Assembly: GCA_903970615.1 (NCBI GenBank)
Contig: CAJCJH010000070.1
Location: forward strand, 1-58,843
Source of the DNA: Rhodospirillales bacterium
Lineage (GTDB): Bacteria; Pseudomonadota; Gammaproteobacteria; Nevskiales; Nevskiaceae
Length of the DNA stretch: 58,843 nt
Direction of reading: 5' to 3'
Shown: positions 8,012 to 15,971 of the stretch, piece after piece
Layout: every line of letters starts with the position of its first letter
Numbering within the stretch: position 1 is the stretch's first letter
Position numbers and translations under genes: made by a program
The notes under the pieces: model-generated
Database searches by the model: none
The model's input: only the letters and a program-made list of their open reading frames with translations
Told to the model about the DNA's origin: nothing

Positions 8012-8094
8012 CATCTGCTGGCGTATCGGGCTCGGGCACGTTTTCAATCGCAGACCCGACGACAACAGTAGCAATAAGAATCATGGAGGAAGTC

Positions 8095-9546
8095 ATGCAA
8101 ACGCAGGAACAGACACATCACCAGAATTTCTATATCGATGGCCAATGGTCGAAGCCGACCACGGCGAATCGCATCGATGTTATCGGCGCTAATACCGGGC
8201 AGATCATCGGCAGCGTGCCCGATGGCGCAGAAGCCGATATCGACAAGGCGGTGCTCGCCGCGCGTCGCGCACTCGATGGCGGCTGGGCGGATAGCGCGCC
8301 GTCGGAACGCGCGGCGATACTGAATAAATTTGCCGACAGTCTCGAAAAACGCGCCAAACAGCTGACCCGCGCGGTGAGCATGCAAAACGGCATGCCGCTG
8401 AGTCTGGCGGAAGCGTTTGAAGGCGGTTATGTCGTCGGTATGGTGCGTTACTACGCCGCACTCACCGCCGCGCTGGTAACTGAAGAACGGCGCCATTCAC
8501 CGATGGGTTTCGACACCATCGTACGGCGTGCGCCGGTTGGTGTGGTCGGCGGGATCGTGCCGTGGAATTATCCGGTGGTGCTGTCGATGATGAAGATCGG
8601 CCCGGCGCTCGCGTCTGGCAGCACCATCGTGCTGAAGCCGTCGCCGGGCACGGTACTGGATTGTTATGTCGTCGCCGAAGCCGCAGCGGAAGCCGGCATT
8701 CCGGCCGGCGTCATCAACTGGGTTCCGGGTGGCCGCGAACTCGGCGCTTATCTGGTTTCGCATCCCGGTATCAACAAGGTTGCCTTCACCGGTTCCACCG
8801 CGGCTGGACGCAAGATCGGCGAAATCTGTGGACGCCTGCTGCGGCCGGTGAGCCTCGAACTCGGCGGCAAATCGGCCGCGATCATTCTCGACGACGCCAG
8901 GATGGAAGACGTACTCAACGGCATGCTGTTCGCCTCGTTTGCCAACAATGGCCAGACCTGCGCGATCTCCACGCGCATTCTCGCGCCGGCCAAACGCTAC
9001 GACGAAATCGTCGACGCGATCGCCGGCATGGCGTCCGGTCTCAAGGTCGGCAACTCGCTCGACCTGGAAACGCAGGTCGGTCCGCTGGCTTCGTCGGAAC
9101 ATCGCACGCGCGTCGAAAGCTATATCGCCAAGGGCAAGACCGAAGGCCGCCTGGTCGCCGGTGGCGGACGGCCGAAGAATGTCGATGGCGGCTGGTTCGT
9201 CGAGCCGACGGTGTTCGCCGATGTTTCCAACAAGGCGACCATCGCGCAGGAGGAAATTTTCGGGCCGGTGCTGTCGATCATCAAGTATCAGGACGACGAA
9301 GACGCGGTGAAGATCGCCAACGATTCCGAGTTCGGACTCGGCGGTACGGTATGGTCGTCGGACAGCAAGCACGCGCAGAGCATCGCGCGCCGTGTGCAAA
9401 CGGGCACCATCGGCGTCAATGGTTATGTGATCGACCTGGCCTCGCCGTTTGGCGGCGTCAAGGCCAGCGGTCTGGGGCGTGAACTCGGGCCGGAATCGAT
9501 CGCGGCGTATCAGCAGTTGCAGTCGATCTATCTGCCGGCCGGCTAA
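8095..9546 (+). CDS. NAD(P)+-dependent aldehyde dehydrogenase
   Basis: A 483-residue aldehyde dehydrogenase oxidising an aldehyde to the acid. The general base Glu255 lies in LELGGKSAA and the nucleophile Cys289 in NNGQTCAIS. PWNYPVV and the cofactor-loop GSTAAGRKIG are also present, and the C-terminal FGGVKASGLGRELG is intact. Length is normal for the family. ATG 8095 is chosen because GGAGGA lies at 8086-8091; upstream in-frame codons cross the operator region. In context it would take the aldehyde made by the aryl/allyl-alcohol dehydrogenase, as XylC or CymC do. Specificity is not readable from the sequence. Confidence 0.9.
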   Translation: MQTQEQTHHQNFYIDGQWSKPTTANRIDVIGANTGQIIGSVPDGAEADIDKAVLAARRALDGGWADSAPSERAAILNKFADSLEKRAKQLTRAVSMQNGMPLSLAEAFEGGYVVGMVRYYAALTAALVTEERRHSPMGFDTIVRRAPVGVVGGIVPWNYPVVLSMMKIGPALASGSTIVLKPSPGTVLDCYVVAEAAAEAGIPAGVINWVPGGRELGAYLVSHPGINKVAFTGSTAAGRKIGEICGRLLRPVSLELGGKSAAIILDDARMEDVLNGMLFASFANNGQTCAISTRILAPAKRYDEIVDAIAGMASGLKVGNSLDLETQVGPLASSEHRTRVESYIAKGKTEGRLVAGGGRPKNVDGGWFVEPTVFADVSNKATIAQEEIFGPVLSIIKYQDDEDAVKIANDSEFGLGGTVWSSDSKHAQSIARRVQTGTIGVNGYVIDLASPFGGVKASGLGRELGPESIAAYQQLQSIYLPAG

Positions 9547-9570
9547 AAACCAGCGCCGCCTTGAGTTTTC

Positions 9571-9606
9571 AAAAACCGCCGCTGCCAAAAAGTAGCGGCG
9601 TTTTTA
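9571..9606. terminator. intrinsic terminator after the aldehyde dehydrogenase
   Basis: CGCCGCT (9577-9583) pairs with AGCGGCG (9594-9600), followed by TTTTTATT and preceded by AAAAA. It can serve both the plus-strand ALDH and transcripts arriving from the opposing acyl-CoA synthetase. Confidence 0.85.
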
Positions 9607-9714
9607 TTGCAGAGGCAAGCTGATTTCAGCGCCTGGATTATCGAGTCAATTGCGCCGATGGCGGCAAAGTTCGGCAACTTATCAATCGATGTTCAATCGA
9701 TCTGCAAGCAAGAT

Positions 9715-9737
9715 ATTATCGATGATGGATCGATAAT
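9715..9737. repeat. ATCGAT-rich inverted repeat in a convergent intergenic region
   Basis: ATTATCGAT and ATCGATAAT form a perfect 9-bp inverted repeat with spacer GATGG. Further ATCGAT words lie at about 9684 and 9696, so the whole 9607-9804 stretch (198 bp, no gene) is built of this word. It lies downstream of both flanking genes, so a promoter role is unlikely. Confidence 0.6.
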
Positions 9738-9804
9738 CTCCCGAAAGGTTATCGGGCATCAATCGAACATTCAATCCCGGTAAAGCGCTGCTGAATCTTT
9801 CAGC

Positions 9805-11763
9805 TCAAGCGTCAACGATTTCAATACTGGTTTGAAATTCATAATCGCGGAATGCGGCTTTCAGCGCCTGTTCGATCTTCGTTGCTTCTGCGGTTGCGAC
9901 ACTCGCCCGAATCACCGCGCGCGGCCGCAAGCCGCTTTCGTCGACCGTCACTTCAGCATGGCCGCTGCTGCCGATTACGCGTGTCGCAACCTCGTGGGCA
10001 ACCCGCTGCAGGGTTTGCATGCGCAACACCGGCTTGTTGATTTTGCCGACCGCGGTCATCGGCATTTTATCGATGCTCAGAATTTCCACCGGCACCGCTG
10101 CACGTTCCTCGACGCGCTTCTTGCAGAGATCGAGCAGTTCCGCGCTGCTGACCTGCATGCCTTCCTTCAGTTGCACGAAGGCGATCGGCATTTCGCCCTT
10201 GGCCGCGTCGGGCCGGCCGATCGCGGCGGCAATCTGCACTGCGGGATGACACACCAGCACTTCCTCGATCATCTTCGGATCGATGTTGTGGCCGCCGCGA
10301 ATGATGACGTCCTTGGCGCGGCCAAAAATCCAGACGAAGCCTTTGTCGTCGACAGTGCCGACGTCGCCAGTGTTCGCCCAGCGTTTGCCATCCGGCATGC
10401 CGGTGACAAAAAATTCCGCATCGACTTGCGGATCGACATAGCCCGGAATCACGCCGACGCCACCGATCACCAACACGCCGCGTTCGCCCGGCGCGCACTC
10501 GCGCACGAAGCGGTTATCGCCATCGACCAGCACGGCCTTCACCTGATGCCAGGGCACGACGCGGCCGACCGAACCGGCTACCGGCTCGGTGCCGTCATCC
10601 GGATGAATCGTCACCATGCCGTGAATTTCGGTCATGCCCCACAGCTCGCGTAGCCAGATGCCGAAACGCGCATGAAAGCCGCGCAGCAATTCCACTGGAA
10701 TAGTGCTGCCGCCGCAGTTGAAGGTCTGGATGCAATGACCTTCCGCATCCGCGTTGGGCGCCGACAAAATCGCAGCCGCTGTCGCCGGCGTTGCGATCAG
10801 CGAAGTCATCCGATAACGCCGCGCGATGCCCCAGAAATTTTTGATCACGCCCGGATTGCGGAAGCCGTCGGCGGTGAGCGTGAGCACAGTCTGGCCGTGA
10901 AGGACCGCGCGTAGCGAGATGATGACGCCGCCGCCGACATGAAAATTCGGCATGGCATGGCCGACCACGCCATCGCGCTGTGCGCCGGCGTGCGCGCCCA
11001 TCGTCCAGGCAGCGAGCAGTTGTCCGCGGTGGGTCATGCGTACCAGCTTCGGTGCCGCGGTGGTGCCACCGGTGGGCAGGTAAGTGGCCTCGGCATGCGG
11101 ATCGGTATTCGGCGCAAATGCCAGCCCTGCCGGCTGCGCGGTTACTGCGGTCCGGAAATCATTCGACGTGTCTTGCGAATCGACGATCAGAACCTTGCGC
11201 AGCGTCGGCACGAGGCCGGTCAGTTGTTCGAGCTTGTCCCAGACTCCGGCGCCATGCTTGTTCGTCGTCGTTACCAGCACGGTAGTTTTTGCGGCATTCA
11301 TGATGCCTGCGACTTGCCGCACTTCAAGGTAGGGATTGATCGGATTGCCGATGCCCGCGGTGGCCGCGCCCCAGCCGGCGATCAGGGCTTCCGGCAGCAT
11401 TGGCAGAATGATCGAAACGACTGCTGGCGCATCGCCGGAAAGTGCGCGGAACAGATTGGCCGAGCGCTCGATGCCATCGAGCAATTCGCGGTAGGCAATG
11501 ATCCGCGGCGCGAATTCCGGGTCCGGCGAAAGCAGGTAAATGAATGCAGGTTTTTGCGGCTCCAGCGCCGCTGCGGCGCGAATACATTCGTATAACGTGC
11601 GGCCCGGAAACAAGTAATCGGGATCGATCTTTTCAACTGCGCGGATGTCGGCCACCGAGCGGATATTGCCGCGCGCCAAAGTGCCTGCCGCGGGTGCGCC
11701 ATTTTCCAGCCAGGGAGAAGTGGCGTGGTTCACTTGCTGCGCAGCGCTGCGAGTCAACATCAT
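9805..11763 (-). CDS. AMP-forming acyl-CoA synthetase (ANL superfamily)
   Basis: A 652-residue adenylate-forming ligase predicted to convert a carboxylic acid, ATP and CoA to acyl-CoA. Seen in order: phosphate loop YLPTGGTTAAPK at about 228-239, the ATP motif WGMTE at about 380, GDVGTVDDKGF, GRAKDVIIRGGHNI, and the C-terminal lysine in GKINKP. A tail of about 70 residues follows the usual end (VTVDESGLRPRAVIRASV onward); it may be an extra small domain. The ATG overlaps the stop of the upstream membrane-protein gene (ATGA), so the pair is coupled and under operator site C. It probably activates the acid made by the aldehyde dehydrogenase. Confidence 0.87.
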   Translation of the reverse strand: MMLTRSAAQQVNHATSPWLENGAPAAGTLARGNIRSVADIRAVEKIDPDYLFPGRTLYECIRAAAALEPQKPAFIYLLSPDPEFAPRIIAYRELLDGIERSANLFRALSGDAPAVVSIILPMLPEALIAGWGAATAGIGNPINPYLEVRQVAGIMNAAKTTVLVTTTNKHGAGVWDKLEQLTGLVPTLRKVLIVDSQDTSNDFRTAVTAQPAGLAFAPNTDPHAEATYLPTGGTTAAPKLVRMTHRGQLLAAWTMGAHAGAQRDGVVGHAMPNFHVGGGVIISLRAVLHGQTVLTLTADGFRNPGVIKNFWGIARRYRMTSLIATPATAAAILSAPNADAEGHCIQTFNCGGSTIPVELLRGFHARFGIWLRELWGMTEIHGMVTIHPDDGTEPVAGSVGRVVPWHQVKAVLVDGDNRFVRECAPGERGVLVIGGVGVIPGYVDPQVDAEFFVTGMPDGKRWANTGDVGTVDDKGFVWIFGRAKDVIIRGGHNIDPKMIEEVLVCHPAVQIAAAIGRPDAAKGEMPIAFVQLKEGMQVSSAELLDLCKKRVEERAAVPVEILSIDKMPMTAVGKINKPVLRMQTLQRVAHEVATRVIGSSGHAEVTVDESGLRPRAVIRASVATAEATKIEQALKAAFRDYEFQTSIEIVDA

Positions 11764-12560
11764 TGCGCTACCGCGGCTTTCATCGGGCGCGAACGCTGTG
11801 TTGCGAAGCCTGGCATTGCTGGCAGGAAAGACGCCGCGCCGCGGATCAAGGTGAGCGATGCGATGAGGCTGATGAGCGTTGCCAGCAGCACCAGGACCGG
11901 CGAGGGCTTATCCAGATGCAAGGCGATGATGACGGCGGACCCAGCGCCAAAATTCGCCAAATAAAACGTGCAAGGGAACAGCACGAACAAGCCGAGCAGC
12001 CCCAGCGCGCTATCGACCCGCTGCCGCAATTGCGCCGCCGCGACGCTGAAGCAGATCACCTGTGCGGTTTCGAGCACGCCGATAATCAAGGGATAATTGA
12101 ACATGCGGAAAACGTGTGGACCCCAATAGGTATAGGCGCCGCCGTTGATACCGATCATCTCGAACGCCGCCGACATCGCCAGTTCCACTACAGCCCAGAC
12201 ATACAAGCCTTTGCGGCTCAGACGGCCCTGCTGGATCTGTGCGCAGATGAAAACCGCGGGCAGCGCGTAGAGCACGGCATAACCGCTATGCGTCCACAGC
12301 GGCTGCGGAATCCCGAAGGCGGAAAAATGCGACCAGATTCCGGGCACATAAAACAGCAGCATGAAGCCTTCGTCGTACAGCGGCTCGGCGAACGCGGCGA
12401 TCATCGATGCGAGCACCACATAAACATAGAACGGCGTCCGTTCGATCACTCCTTTGCGCACGGTATAGGCCAGCAGCGTAAAGGTCAGCACCCAACTCCC
12501 ATAAGTCATGACGCTCTGGGTGGCCAGATTCAAAGGATGATCGTAAGGCGCGGTCAACAT
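11760..12560 (-). CDS. polytopic membrane protein of unknown function
   Basis: A 266-residue protein with about seven hydrophobic segments. The more polar conserved-looking stretches are FAEPLYDEGF and FEMIGINGGAYTYWGP. The latter, with acidic and Gly/Tyr residues between membrane helices, loosely recalls carotenoid-type membrane cyclases/hydratases, but I cannot assign a family. ATG 12560 is preceded by GGAGGAGAGCC; an extension to 12653 would run through the promoter and operator C and is rejected. It is translationally coupled to the acyl-CoA synthetase, so it may take part in uptake or in processing of the same acid or hydrocarbon. Confidence 0.75.
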   Translation of the reverse strand: MLTAPYDHPLNLATQSVMTYGSWVLTFTLLAYTVRKGVIERTPFYVYVVLASMIAAFAEPLYDEGFMLLFYVPGIWSHFSAFGIPQPLWTHSGYAVLYALPAVFICAQIQQGRLSRKGLYVWAVVELAMSAAFEMIGINGGAYTYWGPHVFRMFNYPLIIGVLETAQVICFSVAAAQLRQRVDSALGLLGLFVLFPCTFYLANFGAGSAVIIALHLDKPSPVLVLLATLISLIASLTLIRGAASFLPAMPGFATQRSRPMKAAVAQ

Positions 12561-12636
12561 GGCTCTCCTCCTGCGTAACGGCTGTCGGCTTATGCGGGCA
12601 GTGGGGTGGCGCCCGGTTGCAGCGTTTGCTTTTACG

Positions 12637-12666
12637 ATTATCGTACGGACCAATACGATTACTCAA
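12637..12666 (-). promoter_or_regulatory. promoter of the membrane protein-acyl-CoA synthetase operon with operator site C
   Basis: On the minus strand TTGAGT (12666-12661) and GATAAT (12642-12637) are 18 bp apart. The spacer holds GTATTG-GT-CCGTAC (12656-12643), which abuts the -10 box, the same arrangement as site A. The start codon lies about 83 bp downstream. Confidence 0.7.
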
Positions 12667-13242
12667 GACCGGTCGGCGCAAGCCGCCAACGGATCAGAAA
12701 CCGAAGGCCGATCTCGTTCAGGCGGCCTTTCCAATATGGTAAGCATGCATACTGTTTCTGGTTATTGATACATCTAAAGTTGAAGTGGTCTCTGGCCGAA
12801 AAACCTGTGTTGCAAAATTGATTGCATAAAAAAATGCAAGCGCAATTGAGCCTTGATTACCGGAGCTGCGTTCGATGTCGACGTCAAAAAATTCCACGCG
12901 TCCGAAGTTAATGAGTACAAAATTGATCCCTCAAGCTGTAGCGCGAGAAGCTTACGGGCAGTCGAGCACTGATGATATTTTTCAGCGGCTCGCAGGCGTC
13001 AGACCCAGAAATGTTGCATTGCAGCAGCGTATTTTCGGTATTTTCATTCGGCGAGGCAGCAGTGATGGAAATGGATCGGTCGTTGGCGTTCGCCCCGCAA
13101 GCGGCCTGCACAGGCTTTGTCCGATTCGAGCTTTCGCGCGACGGATTGCGCAAGCGGTCTGCTGATGCAGCCTGGATGTAGATGAAACAGTTTTCGGACA
13201 TCAGGAAAAATAGGCAGCCTTGAATCCGGTGAAAATAAATTG
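12667..13242. other. gene-poor region between divergent operons
   Basis: About 580 bp, visibly poorer in G+C than its surroundings, between operators C and D. Only short open frames occur, none with a good ribosome site plus a recognisable family. It contains the inverted repeat TTGCAT-N6-ATGCAA at 12822-12839 and a looser palindrome, GTAAGCATGCATAC, at 12739-12752. It may be a long divergent control region or the remnant of a lost gene. Confidence 0.4.
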
Positions 13243-13278
13243 TTGCAAGCGTTAAAAACATACGGTATGGTCCCGTAT
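13243..13278 (+). promoter_or_regulatory. promoter of TonB-dependent receptor 1 with operator site D
   Basis: TTGCAA (13243-13248) and TATGGT (13266-13271) are 17 bp apart. The -10 box lies inside the palindrome GTATGG-TC-CCGTAT (13265-13278), 120 bp before the GTG start. A protein bound there would block polymerase. Confidence 0.6.
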
Positions 13279-13397
13279 CATCTGAGTCGAAAAGCAAGAA
13301 AAGCGACGTATTTGTTCGTAGTCCTAGAGCAGACACAAGAGCGATTTGCAGCGCTGACGACCAAAAAATATTAGTCGTTACTGGAGGGAGGAGCAGG

Positions 13398-15908
13398 GTG
13401 AACAAACTTAGTTTGAAAAAGGTTGCGCCGTGGATGTTGGCGCTTGAGATGTTGTTCGGCGCGAGCGCACAAGCGCAGATTTCGAGCGGCGATCCTGCAG
13501 CCGACGCTGCTGCTCCGGCTGCTTCCGATCAGGTTGCGCCCAGCCTTCCGCAGTCATCGGTTCCGGCCGATGGACAATCGGCTGCTACGGCTTCATTGCC
13601 AGATAACGACGCTACCGGCACGCCACCGGTTCAGGATGGAACTTCCGGTGCCGCGGCAAGTGGCGACGGCGCCAAAAATCGCCTGATCCAGGAAGTCGTC
13701 GTGACCGCCGGAAAGCGCGAACAGAATCTGCAGAAAGTGGCTTCCAGCGTTCAGGCTTTCAGCGGTGAAACGCTCGATGCCAAGGGCATTTCGGACGTCA
13801 AGGACCTGGCCCAGGTCACGCCCGGTCTGAACTATGACTCGATGGCAAGCTACAGCATCATCTTCATCCGTGGCATCGGTGGCGACGCTTTCCAGGCCGG
13901 TATCGATTCCAGTGTGGCGACCTATATCGACGGCCTCTATCTGCCGTTCACTTTCTCGTCGGCGCAAGCACTTGGCGACGTCAAGGACATCGAAGTCCTC
14001 AAAGGTCCGCAGGGTACCTTGTACGGACGTAATGCCATTGCCGGTGCGATCACCGTTCAGCTGAAAGAGCCGAGCACGGTCACCAATCTCGATATCCTCG
14101 CGCAGTACGGCAATTATAAGGACTACAAGACCAAGGTCTCGCTCGGCGGCGCGGTGCCATTCACCAACAACACGCTGGCCGCGAGCGGTTCGTTCCTGTA
14201 CGAAGATCGGCATGCCTTCGATACGGATTTCGTCGACCCGGCTAGTAAATATCATCCATTCCGCAACGTCGGTTTTCGTGGTGCGCTGAAATGGGACCCG
14301 ATCGAACATACCGACATACAGGCATCCTATTACGACCTGAAGAGTCAGGATGCGGATTCTGTTGCCACCGAGTTGCTTACGGTTGCGCCGGCGTTTCAAG
14401 GTGTATTGACGCCTAACAGCACGCCGCACACCAGCGGCAACTCGAATAATGTCGGCGTGCATGCGTCGACGCGCATATTCATGATTACGGCGCTTGATCA
14501 GCATGTCGACTGGTTCGATAGCAAGCTGATTCTCGGACACTCACAAGCGCGCAGCAGCATCACGTTCGACTACGACTCCGCGCCGGAGCCGGTGCTCGAC
14601 ATCAGCGCCTTGCCGAATACGGCCAAGTCAGATTCGGCCGAGCTGATCCTTACATCGAACCCGGTCAATACGCCGGAATGGTTGCAGTGGATTGGTGGTT
14701 TCTATGCCGAAAATACGGAGAAAACCGGACGCTACCCGGTCACCGTCGATGCTATCGCGCTTGGTGTCGGCACAGCAGGTTCCGCTCAGTTCGGTGGAGC
14801 ATCTCCGGTGTGTACTTTCCTAGAAGCTGAGATCAATTTTGATTGCGATGCCAACACCAACACCAACAAGAATCCGTTGGTACAGGTTCCATTAACCAGC
14901 GGAATTTACAACGCCGCACGTTCGATCTACGGCCAAGCTACCTCGAACATTACCGATCAGCTCGCATTCGTGGTCGGTGGACGTGCCTCAACCGAATTGG
15001 GTCGTCTCAACTATTCAACTGTGAACTTTCGGCTAGTTGCGCCCGACGGCACCACTACCCCCACGGGCACAGCGATCAGCTACCGCAAGCAGAGCCACAC
15101 CTGGGTCAGCTTCACGCCGAATGCCGGTCTGAACTTCCAGCTCGATCGGGATATTCTGCTGTACTACAAATTTTCCGAAGCCTACAAGAGCGGTAACTTC
15201 AACGGACTGAACATCAACGACCCGCCGACGCGCGTGGAACCGGAACTGGCGCAGGGTAACGAAGCCGGCTTCAAGACCGAATGGTTCAGCGATCACTCGC
15301 TGAAAGTGAATGGCGCAGTGTTCACTACTACGGTGACCAACGCACAGGAGCAGACACTGTCCTTGACCAGCGGCGGTGTCACCAGCTTGCAGAACGCAGC
15401 GGCTTATACCGTGCGTGGCGTCGAACTCGAAATCAACTGGTTCGCACTGGAATCGCTGGCACTCGGTGTGAATGGAGATGTTCTGCATGGTCGTTACAGC
15501 GATTTCCACGGCCGCGGATTCGAGACGAATACCACTGGGCTTGACAACGAAAACCTGGATTTCACTGGCAAGCACACGGTGAGAACGCCGACCGTATCGG
15601 GCGATGCTTACGTCAACTACACCTTCGATCTACCGCTTGGCCTCACCGGCGAAGCAGCTTCCGACGTGTTCTACAACTCGGGCTTCTTCTACGATCCGCT
15701 GAATACGGTCACGCAGCCTTCTTACTACGAGATCAACGCGCACTTCTCGGTTTTCGACCCGCGCAGCAATATCCGCTTGACGGCCTTCGGCAAGAATCTG
15801 AATGATGCGGTCGTCTTCAGCCAGAAGTACGCACAGGATTTCGGCGTCACCGGCTTCTATGGTGCGCCGAGAACTTATGGTCTGACGCTGACCTGGTCCT
15901 ACAAATGA
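13398..15908 (+). CDS. TonB-dependent outer-membrane receptor 1
   Basis: An 836-residue receptor, predicted to import a hydrophobic substrate across the outer membrane using TonB energy. It has a signal peptide cleaved near ASAQA, a Pro/Ala-rich linker, a TonB box (QEVVVTAGKR), a plug domain at about 95-215 with IFIRGIGG, DGLY and KGPQGTLYGRNA, then a beta-barrel. The start is a GTG with a strong GGAGGGAGGAG ribosome site. It ends in WSYK; the usual terminal aromatic is three residues earlier. The plug resembles receptors common in sphingomonad and Nevskiales-type degraders of steroids and hydrocarbons. It is followed by an OmpA-like gene after 63 bp and is probably in the same operon under site D. 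Confidence 0.92.
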   Translation: MNKLSLKKVAPWMLALEMLFGASAQAQISSGDPAADAAAPAASDQVAPSLPQSSVPADGQSAATASLPDNDATGTPPVQDGTSGAAASGDGAKNRLIQEVVVTAGKREQNLQKVASSVQAFSGETLDAKGISDVKDLAQVTPGLNYDSMASYSIIFIRGIGGDAFQAGIDSSVATYIDGLYLPFTFSSAQALGDVKDIEVLKGPQGTLYGRNAIAGAITVQLKEPSTVTNLDILAQYGNYKDYKTKVSLGGAVPFTNNTLAASGSFLYEDRHAFDTDFVDPASKYHPFRNVGFRGALKWDPIEHTDIQASYYDLKSQDADSVATELLTVAPAFQGVLTPNSTPHTSGNSNNVGVHASTRIFMITALDQHVDWFDSKLILGHSQARSSITFDYDSAPEPVLDISALPNTAKSDSAELILTSNPVNTPEWLQWIGGFYAENTEKTGRYPVTVDAIALGVGTAGSAQFGGASPVCTFLEAEINFDCDANTNTNKNPLVQVPLTSGIYNAARSIYGQATSNITDQLAFVVGGRASTELGRLNYSTVNFRLVAPDGTTTPTGTAISYRKQSHTWVSFTPNAGLNFQLDRDILLYYKFSEAYKSGNFNGLNINDPPTRVEPELAQGNEAGFKTEWFSDHSLKVNGAVFTTTVTNAQEQTLSLTSGGVTSLQNAAAYTVRGVELEINWFALESLALGVNGDVLHGRYSDFHGRGFETNTTGLDNENLDFTGKHTVRTPTVSGDAYVNYTFDLPLGLTGEAASDVFYNSGFFYDPLNTVTQPSYYEINAHFSVFDPRSNIRLTAFGKNLNDAVVFSQKYAQDFGVTGFYGAPRTYGLTLTWSYK

Positions 15909-15971
15909 TGACTGATTTCGAGCGCGTGGCGCACCAGTCAGCACAGAAAATCAAACTTGCGGGGAGATGAA

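Noticed and set aside
12908-13405. 165-codon minus-strand frame upstream of TonB receptor 1
   Set aside because: It crosses the promoter and operator D, has no ribosome site and no recognisable family; not annotated as a gene.
14847-14872. Short tandem repeat (CAACAC units) in TonB receptor 1
   Set aside because: It encodes an Asn-Thr run inside an intact frame and is too short to suggest phase variation with confidence.
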